From positions 90,975,189 to 91,039,188 of the forward strand of contig OV884009.1 of the NCBI GenBank assembly GCA_930367205.1: a stretch of DNA of 64,000 nucleotides, written 5' to 3'. The position numbers and the translations under genes are program-made. This DNA comes from Acanthosoma haemorrhoidale (taxonomy: Eukaryota > Arthropoda > Insecta > Hemiptera > Acanthosomatidae). The notes beneath the pieces are model-generated. The model saw only the letters and a list, made by a program, of their open reading frames with translations. It had not been told where the DNA came from and searched no databases. Shown here piece by piece: positions 9,616 through 20,293 of this stretch (position 1 is the first letter of the stretch; the number at the start of each line of letters is the position of its first letter).

Positions 9616-12156
9616 ATGTGTGCGTTGCCAATAATTAGGGTCAAAGGAGGAGAGATGTGTCTGGTGGACACGGGAAGCACCAACACCATCATGTCCCGCG
9701 GAGCGCTGGAGAGGCTGTATGGTGGAGAGAGGGCACTCCAGATTCAGGTATGTAATTGTAGTTTAATCACCCTGGGAGGCCCTTGCGAGGTAGTGGGAGA
9801 GTTAGTCATAGGGCTAAATAGGTGGGCGAAGAAAGGGGGAGATCTAAAGATACATATCGTAGGAAACATGCCGCGGGAGTACCAGGTGATAGTTGGGTGC
9901 GACATGTTGGGGAAGGTAGGTGCGCGTGCGGAGAATATCGGGGAAAAATGGAACATTAAGTTGGGCAAAGTGGAATATAAATGTCAAGGGACTATATGGG
10001 ACGGAAGAGCGCGGATAGGGGCGGTTAATAAAATAGAGGGCTGGAGGGAAGGCCTACAGAGGGAGTTTGAGGATATTTTTTACGTAGAGGGAGACACGCT
10101 AGGAGCGACTGGGAAGACGGTCCACGAGATCCAGTTAAAGAAAGAACGCGTCACATACGTGAAAGAGAGACGATATCCGCAGGCACTACGTAGGCATATT
10201 AGAGAGGAGCTAGAGAGTCTCAAACGGCAAGGGATTATAATTGATAGCACTTCGCCATATAACAGTCCTCTATGGGCAGTGAGGAAGAAAAATAGACCTG
10301 GGGACGAGACGGAGAAATACAGGGTAGTTATCGATTATCGGAAGTTAAACGAGAACACGACGGATGAGAAGTATCCTATTCCCCGATTTGAGGACATATT
10401 AGACAGATTGAACGGGGCGACAATATTTAGTACCCTAGATCTAAAGGCAGGCTATCACCAGATCAAGATGAGTGCGAACGACCAAGACAAAACGGCCTTT
10501 ACATTTGAGAGGGGGCATTATCAATTTACCAGGATGCCATTTGGACTGAAAAACGCCCCGATTACCTTTCAACGCCTAATGGATGAATTTTTGAGGGGAA
10601 TAGACGAAGCGGTATGCCAGGTCTACATGGACGATCTGTTAGTTTTCAGCAGAACGGAGGCAGAGCACGTTGAGCACCTAAGAAGTGTATTTCAAAGAGT
10701 CCGCGAATTCGGATTAAAATTGTCCATGGAGAAGTCTCTGTTGGGGAAGAAAAAAATCAATTTTTTGGGCCACACTATCTCACAGGAGGGGGTTAAGCCA
10801 GACTCTACGAAGGTCGAGGCCATTAGAAGGATGGTGGTGCCCACAGATGTAAAGGGGATCCGTCGACTTCTGGGGACGCTTAATTATTACAGAAGATTTG
10901 TGCCGGACATTGCGGCATACCTGGTGCCTATTAATAATTTACTGCGAAAGGGAGCGAGGGTGGTAATTACCCCAATCATGGAGCAGAACATCCGGAAATG
11001 TATGTCTAGCTTACAAGAGGAACCGATATTAGCATTTCCCGATTTCCAACATCCCTTCACAATCACCACTGATGCCAGCGAATACGCACTGGGGGCAGTG
11101 TTGTCGCAGGAGAGAGACGGTGGGGAGCGCCCGGTGGCGTACGCTAGTCGACGGCTAACAGAAACGGAAGCGCGGTATAGTGCTCTAGAGAGAGAGCTCC
11201 TAGGTATCGTCTGGGCTATAGACCATTTCCGCCCATATGTCTTCGGCAGAAAATTCCGTGTTCACACCGACCACAGACCCCTACAATGGGTAGGAAAGTT
11301 AAAGGAGTCCTCGGCGCGGGTCACGAGGTGGAAAGAGTTTTTGTCCCAGTACAATATGGAGATCATATATAAACCCGGGAAAGAGAACGTAGTGGCAGAC
11401 TGGCTGTCCAGAGCCATTACTGTGAATGCATTGGAAGAAGGGGAACCATCCGGGGAAATCCAACAGTTTCTCCGGGAATGGACACCCGGGGAGGATGGAA
11501 GCCTCGGTACGCGAGGAGATAGCGAAGGTGAGGAAACCCTTGAAGAGGAAGGTTCCGCCGCCGAAAGACCTGTTGAAATGGAAGTAACAGAAGGGATCGT
11601 GAACGACAAAAGACGGCAGATCATTTGGAAATCCAAGACCTCAGGGCGGCTGCAGATCGCATACGAAAGTTATGGGAGAAGTAAAATCGCGACGATTTGG
11701 TCGCCACCAGGGGTTAGGAACGACCAAATTTGCCGTGCATTGAAAGAAGCCTCGGAACCCGGAAAGACCCATCATGTATTTGTAGGGAATGCCACTATTT
11801 GGGAGAAAATTCGTAGACTCTGGCGAACGGAACAACTTGGAGTGGATAGGATATTTATTCGGTGCACGTCGATGGTGGAGACACTCAAAGACAGAGAACA
11901 GCAGCTGGAAGTGACGCTGGCCTATCACCAAGGAAAAACGAACCACCGTGGAGTTCAGGAAACGTTGCAAGCGTTGCGGCTGAGGTACTTTTGGTGGGGA
12001 ATGAAAAAGAGCATACAAGAAATGATAGGGGCATGTGCAGTTTGTCTCACTACGAAGTATGACAGACATCCGCCACGGGGGCGACAAGAAGAATCGCCCA
12101 CCGCCGAGACACCGTTGAGTGACTTACAAGTGGATACCTTCACTTGGAGGGGGTAA
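9616..12156 (+). CDS. pol: Element 1 Pol, protease to integrase N-terminal part
   Basis: Polyprotein that copies element RNA to DNA. Visible domains from the ATG at 9616: aspartic protease with DTG (about 18-20); reverse transcriptase from about 200, with the FSTLDL block, MPFGLKNAP and catalytic YMDD (about 336-339); RNase H with all expected acidic residues (TDAS about 485-488, ERELL, HTDHRP, VVADWLSR); integrase zinc finger H-H-C-C (about 770-815) and the first catalytic Asp in LQVDTF. The frame is in phase with gag and open back to the gag UGA, so the ATG need not be the real start. TAA at 12154-12156 cuts it between the first and second integrase catalytic residues. Confidence 0.93.
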   Translation: MCALPIIRVKGGEMCLVDTGSTNTIMSRGALERLYGGERALQIQVCNCSLITLGGPCEVVGELVIGLNRWAKKGGDLKIHIVGNMPREYQVIVGCDMLGKVGARAENIGEKWNIKLGKVEYKCQGTIWDGRARIGAVNKIEGWREGLQREFEDIFYVEGDTLGATGKTVHEIQLKKERVTYVKERRYPQALRRHIREELESLKRQGIIIDSTSPYNSPLWAVRKKNRPGDETEKYRVVIDYRKLNENTTDEKYPIPRFEDILDRLNGATIFSTLDLKAGYHQIKMSANDQDKTAFTFERGHYQFTRMPFGLKNAPITFQRLMDEFLRGIDEAVCQVYMDDLLVFSRTEAEHVEHLRSVFQRVREFGLKLSMEKSLLGKKKINFLGHTISQEGVKPDSTKVEAIRRMVVPTDVKGIRRLLGTLNYYRRFVPDIAAYLVPINNLLRKGARVVITPIMEQNIRKCMSSLQEEPILAFPDFQHPFTITTDASEYALGAVLSQERDGGERPVAYASRRLTETEARYSALERELLGIVWAIDHFRPYVFGRKFRVHTDHRPLQWVGKLKESSARVTRWKEFLSQYNMEIIYKPGKENVVADWLSRAITVNALEEGEPSGEIQQFLREWTPGEDGSLGTRGDSEGEETLEEEGSAAERPVEMEVTEGIVNDKRRQIIWKSKTSGRLQIAYESYGRSKIATIWSPPGVRNDQICRALKEASEPGKTHHVFVGNATIWEKIRRLWRTEQLGVDRIFIRCTSMVETLKDREQQLEVTLAYHQGKTNHRGVQETLQALRLRYFWWGMKKSIQEMIGACAVCLTTKYDRHPPRGRQEESPTAETPLSDLQVDTFTWRG

Positions 12157-12939
12157 AAGTGGGTTACCACAATCGACAGCTTTAGCAAAGTGGCCATGGC
12201 GCACCCGGTGCAAGATCGGTCATCAGACGCGGTAATGCTGGCATTAAATACCTGGTTCCAGTTTTACGGAGTACCAGACCGGATCGCGTCGGATGGGGGC
12301 AGAGAATTTGACAATGCCAACATCCGAAAAGAAATGAAGACTCTCGATGTCTCTTGGCATCTTAATACCCCAGGGCACCCTAAGAGTAGAGGAGGGATAG
12401 AAAGATTGCACAGCACCCTGAGTGACCACCTGCGGGTATATCACGCGGAAAAGGGTCTGCCGGCGAATGAGGCAATGCCGAAGGCGGTGGCCGCTTACAA
12501 TCATTCGATCCACACCGCGACGGGGTTCTCCCCGTTCGAGATCCTCTTTGGGCTGCGCGAAAGACGGAGAAATGGGGCAGAGACGGTAGCAGACAAGGGA
12601 ATGGCGGAGAAAATGGCGAGTAATACTGTCGCTTTGAGGAAAATATGCGACAAAGTCAGAGAAAGGATAACGAGGGACAAAGCGAGACGAGTGGAACGGG
12701 AAAACCTCAAAGTCCGGGATCGAATGGGGGAACTTAAAATCGGGACTATCGTCTATAAAAAACTAGGGTCAAATAGGAGCAAAGAGCTGGTGCGATATGA
12801 GGGCCCATTTAAAGTGGTCGTGATTAGGGAACACAACGTCGTGACAATTGAGAGTATACGACCCCCTAAGAAGCGGCGAAATGTCCACATAGAACAATTA
12901 AAGCTTCCACCAGGGGGGGAGGTTGTAGATCAGGAATGA
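12157..12939 (+). pseudogene. pol: Element 1 Pol, integrase core and C-terminus beyond an in-frame stop
   Basis: Same reading frame as the upstream pol, separated only by TAA at 12154-12156. It carries the rest of the DDE integrase: the second Asp in ASDGGREFDN, the Glu in GGIERLHS, and a basic C-terminal domain ending near IRPPKKRRNVHIEQLKL. All else looks intact, so the stop is a single lesion. Without readthrough this copy should make no complete integrase. An internal ATG at 12190 exists but would yield a fragment lacking the first catalytic Asp. Confidence 0.85.
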
Positions 12940-13247
12940 GCTGGAGTGTCCTCGCAGCATACACGCAAGGAACATTGTAAATAGTTATAGCTATGTGATT
13001 TTTCCCACAGAAGTATTGTTTTTTTTTTAAAAGTCAAAATTTTCTTTTATGTTTTTTGTTTACAAGTGACAGTTGGTTTTTACGTTTTATAGGATTAGAG
13101 CTTAATGTGAGGGATTACAGGCTGTGTACGGGCGGGGCTGGCCTTTGCTCCTTTGTAACATTAGCGGAGCATTATTTGAATGGACTAAGACGTCCGAGTG
13201 TTGGACTTCAAAGTTTGCGAATGGGTGTTCGTAAACTGGTGGGGGGG
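12940..13247 (+). other. Element 1 3' untranslated region and polypurine tract
   Basis: About 300 bp with no envelope-like ORF. The tract GGTGGGGGGG (13238-13247) immediately precedes the 3' LTR and is the expected plus-strand primer. Confidence 0.75.
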
Positions 13248-13427
13248 AGTTAAGTCCAGGCGCCGCTAGTGCCCAGCCTTAATCCCCAAACATATGTTAT
13301 CTGTATATGTTTACAGGTAATACCTATAGATAGAGGTATCTTGGTCTAAATAAAGCAGTCTTGTTATAACGTTCTACGTGTTCTTATTACCAACCATTCT
13401 TAGCTTGTAATTCAATAAACATTAACT
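13248..13427 (+). repeat. Element 1 3' LTR
   Basis: 180 bp, no difference from the 5' LTR found on inspection, ending TTAACT and followed by the TATA duplication (13428-13431). Confidence 0.95.
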
Positions 13428-13431
13428 TATA

Positions 13432-15289
13432 TGTATATATATAAATATAAAGAAATATATATATAATATAAACTATATAGATATTGTAGCATTTCGGTAT
13501 CCGAAAACGATATTAAAGGTATTTATCTAATGAAATAGTCCCTGATCTGAAAGTCAGTTTGATTTTGCATACATACACAAAATCTAATTTGAACTAGCTA
13601 ATATAGTTAATATTGCAGAACTGGAGGGTTGCCTGGTTAAACAATACAAGCTAAGCCACACATCTGAGTATAGTGAAATATTTAATTAAAGGACAAAACA
13701 AATATTAATATAAGAATAGTTAAATGTAAATACATACATTTGTTTCACTGCAGTGCGCTTTAATACATAAACCTTAAGTAACCCTAATGCTGTTTAAATC
13801 TTCAAAGTGGAATGTTCATTGAAGACAAGAGATGACTTGATTATGGACTGGAGGCAACCTTCCTGGTCTGCCGATGCGGCTGCTAAGACAAAGTGACTCC
13901 AAGGCTAAAAGACTGTGTGCGTCGTATCTCGCTGGACGGAATTGTCCCATCCCTTCTGGACAAGAACTACCAGGAAATTTCGTGTGAGTGAGCTCGAGAG
14001 ATTCAAAATAAGCCTCTGTTCCTTACTTTCGAGGTGATTCTTGCAGAAAATGCCACCGCCTTTTCAGCTGGTTTACGACCGGTTTATTTTATAAATATAA
14101 TTTTGTATTATATACTTTTTATATAGTTTTTTTTGTATTGCCCACTTCTTTTGGTGGGTGGGTAGCCCCCAAACCAAAAACTGCCCATCGTTTTTAGCAA
14201 ATGGTTTTATTAGTTCTCTTTGGCTCTGGCTAAAATCCTTTTATTTTTCACAAGGTACAGAGACGAGTAGGTATAGCCTCGCAGGTAAATATTAACCTTT
14301 AATATTTTTAGTTAATAAAATATCCTAAGAAGATGAACGCCTACATATATATAATAACACGATGTAAGAATAAGAGTGCATATAGACATCAGTATTATAT
14401 ACTATAGTACACGTATGACTTAAAGTCTGTGAGCAAAATACACTGGGAGAATGACAACTCTAGTACCCCTAGGGGTGGGGTGGGAAGGAGGTGGCTAACT
14501 AAAGTAACTGACATTAGAGTCAAATCACAAGCAGTCGTGGTGATATCGGCATAAAGACGCCAGGTACGTACAAGTTTACCTCATTTTCGCATGGAAGTTG
14601 AGAAGAAATGAAAAGGTCAATGACCGGAATAAGGCTCAAATCCATAGTGTTTTGGATCACTAAACTCATTGATGTCAGCCCCAATAAGATTTAAGCCCAA
14701 GTTAAGTCAAATGGATTTTTTTAGAAACGAATTGTACTCTCTAGGACCTTTTGAAATATTGTGGAATGGTTAGAACTCGATGTTTAAAGAACCAAGCTTG
14801 TATAAATGAAAATAACACTGTAAAACCAACTGGATTTTTTTGGGACTGTCATCACATCGTATTTTACTCAAAGTGGGATCTCTAATAGCTCGACCCACCA
14901 AAACTTTGCAACGGAACATGACTTTAAAGGAGATGGTGGGCGATGTAATCGGAGGGGTTCCCTTTCAAGGAAGAGAAGAGTGTGAAACAGATTGTAATTA
15001 AAGATATTGCGATTTCAAGTGAGATCTAGAACACGATCAATATATCACAACGTTTATTAGGCAATACTGAGTGGATTGAGATCACCATGTTTTTCCATGG
15101 GCAACTTTATGTTCCTTGCTCAAGTGTTATTTCACCCAAGCATTTATTCTTACTCCTCAAGGTGATACTAAAAATGTTTAAGACTGCTTAGGCCAGTCAT
15201 ACATAGATATTTTAATGATATTATATGAACAAATTTAATTATTTGTTAGAGTTAGGTTTAGAGTGTTTATCACCTGAACCAAGGGTTTA
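13432..15289. other. Spacer downstream of element 1
   Basis: No gene recognised. GC-richer patches lie at about 13,850-14,060 and around 14,140-14,190. The second contains an imperfect inverted repeat (TTTTGGTGGG...CCCAAACCAAAA). Neither is identifiable. Confidence 0.5.
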
Positions 15290-15660
15290 CATTAAGCCAT
15301 TTGGGGAGACTCCTTTTATCATGGTGGAGGGATGTTGCCAGTAATTAGCAGGTTGGTATGACAATGGCAGAGCTATTCAGACATTCGCCAGAGAAACACG
15401 TGGTGTTCTCTCAGTAGAAGTAATATTTTAGTCTTTTTTTTTCAAAGTGGTTTTGAGACACCAGAAGCACCTGATCCTCATTTAGTTCTCGCCTCTTTAC
15501 TTCCTAAACATCCTTTCTATAGTAATTACCGCTGGTAGGAGAGTAAGATGAAGCATCAGATACTGAGCTAAGCAAATTATTGTTACAGTGATTAAATTTT
15601 TTTTTTATTGAATCGTTTTGATTTATGTTGCAAAATTAACTTCTCAACTAGGGCACATAC
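15290..15660 (+). repeat. Old dispersed repeat R1, copy 1
   Basis: Blocks such as TGGTGGAGGGATG, GTTCTCTCAGTA, TTTTGAGACACCAGAAGC, CATCCTTTCTATAGTAATTACC and TTATGTTGCAAAATTAACTTCTC recur with divergence at 26.3-26.6 kb, 26.87-27.0/31.5-31.6 kb, 35.7-35.9 kb (inverted) and 63.1-63.3 kb. No ORF, so a non-autonomous or long-dead family. Confidence 0.6.
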
Positions 15661-18600
15661 AAATGTAAAGTTGTTGGATCTGAGGAGAGAAGAAGGAAAG
15701 CTAAATGAAGATTAGAATGACGCTGTTGGGTGCAGCAGAGAAGCCAGAAAAGAGAGCCCTTCTAAGGGGTACTCTTAAATGCCAAAAACCTTTTTTTCCG
15801 AAGCCCTAAAGTAGAAGTGATGAAGTGGCTAAGATGCAACCAAGGGCTTGCTAACCAATTCAATCGGTGGCAACTTCAACCAACTCTGACACACCCATAG
15901 CTTCCTCTATAATAAATATGTAGAAAATTAAATTAACTTCGTAACCATTTAAGTTCAATGTGGACAATTTAAGATAATATTACTTTTAATAAATACTGAT
16001 GAAGTCAAAATATCACTTGAGTCAGAATAGTGAAAGGAAAATTAATGAAATGGCCGATAATAATTGAATTGTTAGTCAAAGTCAAATAATATAAAGATAT
16101 TTTTACCCTTGAATCTACCATAAAAAAAAAGTTATCTGAACGCCCAAATTTGTTCCATAGTAACGGCCTCCAATTACCTGTGTATCTCCCAAAACCTACG
16201 AAATTCTAATTCACCAGGTTAATTTTTCAATTAAGATCTTCTGGCAGGAACAAAAAAAAACTCACTATTAATCATAAAACTACAAAAAAATTACCAAAAA
16301 TAAGTATGAAAAATGAGCAATACTGTCCGGAATGAAGATTTATTTCATTCTACAGATGTCCCATTTACAAAGAACTCCTTTCTTCCCTCAACTGCAGACA
16401 AGAGAAACCCTTTACTTTGTACCTTTTATCAAACCCCCAAAACATCAAAGAGATGAATTCAAAGATTTAGTTTTTAGTTACTGGCACATTGGCTCTGAGA
16501 GATTTGGTGGGTTAACTCTGATATTTATTCTACTTCTTGGGCATTAATTGCTACAGGGGTGATATGAGAGGATATGTATGTGTATATATTTACGCATATA
16601 GTGGCGTGGTATGATTGATTTGTTATTTTTGATTAATAATGTTACTGCATTTTTTGTGCTCCTCCACAGCTATATTTACGTTTTAATATTGCATTAGTTA
16701 GACATTACAATTACTTTGTTGTGTTTTGATTATTTGGTCTTTTGGGTAATGTAAAAGAAGCTAATAGCAATATTTTTATGAAAATAATTTATTATACTAG
16801 ATTTATGTAACTATTATCTGGATGAGTTTTATAAGCAGTTATGTAATCTTTGCAATATTCTCTATACAGGCAATTTCTTACCACTGTTTTTGAAGTTATA
16901 GGGAAGAAAAATAATGTACACATAAAATCTTGGGTGGTGGTTTTTTATTTGCTTCAGGCTCAATTTGCATTGTGATTTTGCCCTCGAAGCCAATTATATA
17001 ATAAATGAATTGATGAAACGACTGATATTAATCGTATTTCCAGTAAAAGTTAAGTGGTAAAACACTATTTATACCCTAACAATGAAAAAAATAAAATAAA
17101 TCCTTTTTGTATGTTAATCCCCGAAATCACTACATTCCAAAATTTCCCTTTCAGTACACCTATATGACCTATTCACAAATGTTAGTACCTTTTAGATAAG
17201 AGGGTAAGGGTTCCCTGGTACTTTGGCTTATGTACGATGACGGGTTCTCTCTAATCTAGGAAGCCTTGTATGTTACACACCCGCGTATATGAACGTGAAA
17301 TTCCTATCTGGGATTCATTAGTTAGGACAGCCCGTTTCCATTGAGCTCCTTCTGTTATGCCGTCAGGACACTATGGGTTCACTGAAGCTCTGTACAACAT
17401 TTAGTTTACAGATACAATTCTGTTATTTCTTGTGCTAATGGAATTTCCGGACTCCAAATTTAAAAATAAAAACCAAATATCCAATTATTTATACGTAGGA
17501 AAACCGTATTTATTTATTAAGTATTTAGAAACTGCCGAAAAAATTTCATTTGTCATAGATCTTCATTAGAAAATCTACAATTTGCTTATACATCATTATT
17601 AATTACGATGTAAGAATACATTCACACCTATGTAAAATTCCATTTATACCGACATTCATGCAATATTTACATAAAAATTCTGCCTAGGAGCCCCTTCACT
17701 CTCAAAGGAATTCCCCCAGCAAGCTGAAGGAAGACCAGGAACCAGCTGAGCTCCTCCCGCCTTCCTCCCCAACCGTTTCACCATCGAATTTCAGAGAGAG
17801 GGTAAGAGAGACACAGACACTCAGAAAATGAGTGGAAATGTTGGCCAGTACCAGGACCCAATAACTTACACATCTATGATAGAGTTAGATTCTTTTAAAA
17901 ACCTTTAAGATGATTGGAAAAAGCCTGATTGGGCGGTAATATGATGGATCATTAGGTGACTTTCCAGGTTTGTATTATACAGGAAGACATTATTGAAACA
18001 TCCCCACAGAAGAGGGCAGTGGGTGGTTCTAAAAATACAATTAAATATATAGGTTAGGAAAATTATTGCTTTAGCTGGGAGAAGCCTAAAAAATATAGTT
18101 TATAAAATGCTTGCCAGTGGTCTATTAACCTATGAATCGTCATCCTGAAGCTTGATTGTGTAATTATTTATTTTTTATTTACGTTGAAACCAACCTTATA
18201 TTTATATTTTTCTATATAACTATATTACTGCATTTATAATATTTTCTATTTCTGAATTTATTTCCAAAATAATCCAATATATATCTTGGATTATATTATA
18301 ATATTTTTTGATTTATAATATTCAGAGTACAAATATATGTCGCATTTTGATCCGATAGGTATTTAGTTTTACTTAGAGCAAAAATTGTTTGTAGTAAATG
18401 ATTATACAATTGAATCAATAGTACGCTAAAGTCTATTAAGGGATATTTATTATATCATTCAGTGATTGCTAATTTCGATAATTGTACCGTGTTGTGAAGT
18501 TTTTCTTCTAGCTTGCTTATCTTCGGTCTTATTGAAGCGAATATTGTCTAAACTTTTAAAGTGCTTTTTATGCTTAACAAAGCATTGTTTTATATTTCGA

Positions 18601-19914
18601 CTCTTTTTCGAAAAAGTTTTCCCACTTTCAAGATATTATTTCTTAAGAATGATTTAATTTATGATCGATAGTACTAAAACATCTTTCCCCACTACGTCTA
18701 ACAATTGTATATATATTTGATTTTTAATTCATTAGCCGCCAGGTTCTCTGTTCCAACAATAATTAGCAATTTAATCTAATCTTGCATTGCAATCTTTATT
18801 TCAATTAAAATATTTCTTCCTATATGGGATACATATACTTTGTAAATATCAGTATTTAAAAAAATAACGAAACTCTTAGAGCAATGTGGGTGAAATAATT
18901 TTTCAATTTGTAAATCCTATATACTAAATATACATATGGAATTATTGATACAGTCAGCTCGTTAAACCTGCCCTCGGCTAATGTGATTATTTGTAACATC
19001 ATTAAACCTTAATTTTATTTATAATTTACTATTATCATGAATATATTCTATTAAGGTTTAGATTGTAGTCAAGTTAGATTGTATTATGATATACGAGCCT
19101 CGTATTTGGCAGCCCTCTGCTAAACGGCGTCATGGCTATACCTAGCCTCTCCAGTCGTTCGGTCTTGCGGGATTATCGAATCTTAACGCCTGCATATTTT
19201 TATACTTGGCTATACGTATCATACAATTCACAAATTGACTATACGTATCATAAAAGAGACTAAACTATATATTTCGGGTCATTCAGTCTAAAATGGGGTT
19301 CGGTGTTAGACTTAAAACGATTAAACGATAAAATGCTAAAATTAGGCAAAAAAACATTTCAACCTGCTGAGGCTTTGTAATATTCGAGAGTAGCACTTAT
19401 ATTTCAACAGATTTATTCCGTCCCCCGCCACTAATTACATATTACTGATTCTGAGAAAAACAAAATTTTGAAACATTAAAAGAATTATCAAGTACTAGGG
19501 ACCAGTAAATGACTGGACGTGTACCATAATGACTTATATTTGCTAACATAAAAAAAAACAACGTATAATTTGATTTAGCAATAAAAATTATATTTGGAAC
19601 TCCTTGGGTCTTTTTTTTTAAGATTATTTGGAAAAATACTAATTTATGATGTATATGTCCCCTCTGACCAACTTTCATTTAGTATATTTAATATCGCCCT
19701 TGCCAGATTAAATTGACTTATTTTAATATTTTTATTTTGTACTATACTTACAAGTGGATTACTTAGCTGTATGGAACAGTGTTGGTGACAAACACCGACT
19801 AGTTTATCATCAAACATTAAAAAATATTTCAGAAAATTACGTGAAGAGGTGTCTGGTTATTAATTTAATTCTATTTTTTATCATTTACGCCATTAAATCT
19901 GTCTAAGTGCACAA
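15661..19914. other. Spacer, nothing recognised
   Basis: AT-rich with only short open frames. A GC-richer patch at 17,680-17,830 has no identifiable exon or repeat. Confidence 0.5.
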
Positions 19915-20293
19915 AACAGCGGCATCGTTCCTTCTTCGCTCACCGGATACGAGCCAGTGGAGGCTGACCAAGAGCGCGAGAGCCACAGACGCTCAGGACA
20001 TGATTGGAGAAACTGGCCATTGCCAGGACTCCCACGTGTCACGTATCTATAGCAGATCACAAGGCCACTGCCCCGTTAGAATCCGAGGAGGATTATAGTG
20101 CTGAGTGGTGCAGTGTAATGACTATGCTAGGGGATTAGGGTGGTTAGATATGCTACTATGGAGTTTCATGAACTTGAAGGGGATGAGTTCAAAAATGTAG
20201 AGTATATTAAGATCGTTATGATGGGTTTCGTAGCTGACGTAATAAGGGGCATAAACTATTGTTCTCAGGACTTTCGATTCAAAAGATTGGACA
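19915..20293 (-). pseudogene. Jockey-type LINE fragment (copy B)
   Basis: On the minus strand it matches the last part of the reverse-transcriptase ORF and the 3' UTR of the LINE at 50,004-52,056, including GTCCTGAGAACAATAG, CCATTGCCAGGACTCCC-complement blocks and the 3'-UTR segment shared with copies at 5.9 and 56 kb. Several stops make it non-coding. The true 3' end of the family is absent, so both ends are truncated. Confidence 0.75.

Larger units (their letters stand above)
8088..13431 (+). mobile_element. Element 1: complete Ty3/gypsy LTR retrotransposon
   Basis: Two 180-bp LTRs, identical by eye, flank gag and pol in the order protease, reverse transcriptase, RNase H, integrase, which is the Ty3/gypsy order. 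The 4-bp duplication TATA is at 8088-8091 and 13428-13431. LTR ends AGTTAA/TTAACT and insertion into an alternating TA stretch recall the gypsy/errantivirus group of insects, but there is room for only about 300 bp between pol and the 3' LTR and no env ORF is present. Identical LTRs imply a recent insertion. Two in-frame stops (9556-9558 and 12154-12156) interrupt one continuous gag-pol frame. Confidence 0.95.

Noticed and set aside
12940..13247. Possible env gene in element 1
   Set aside because: Only about 300 bp are available and no membrane or envelope-like frame is present.
13428..13490. AT-rich tract as part of the element 1 LTR
   Set aside because: It lies outside the TTAACT terminus and after the TATA duplication, so it is the target flank.
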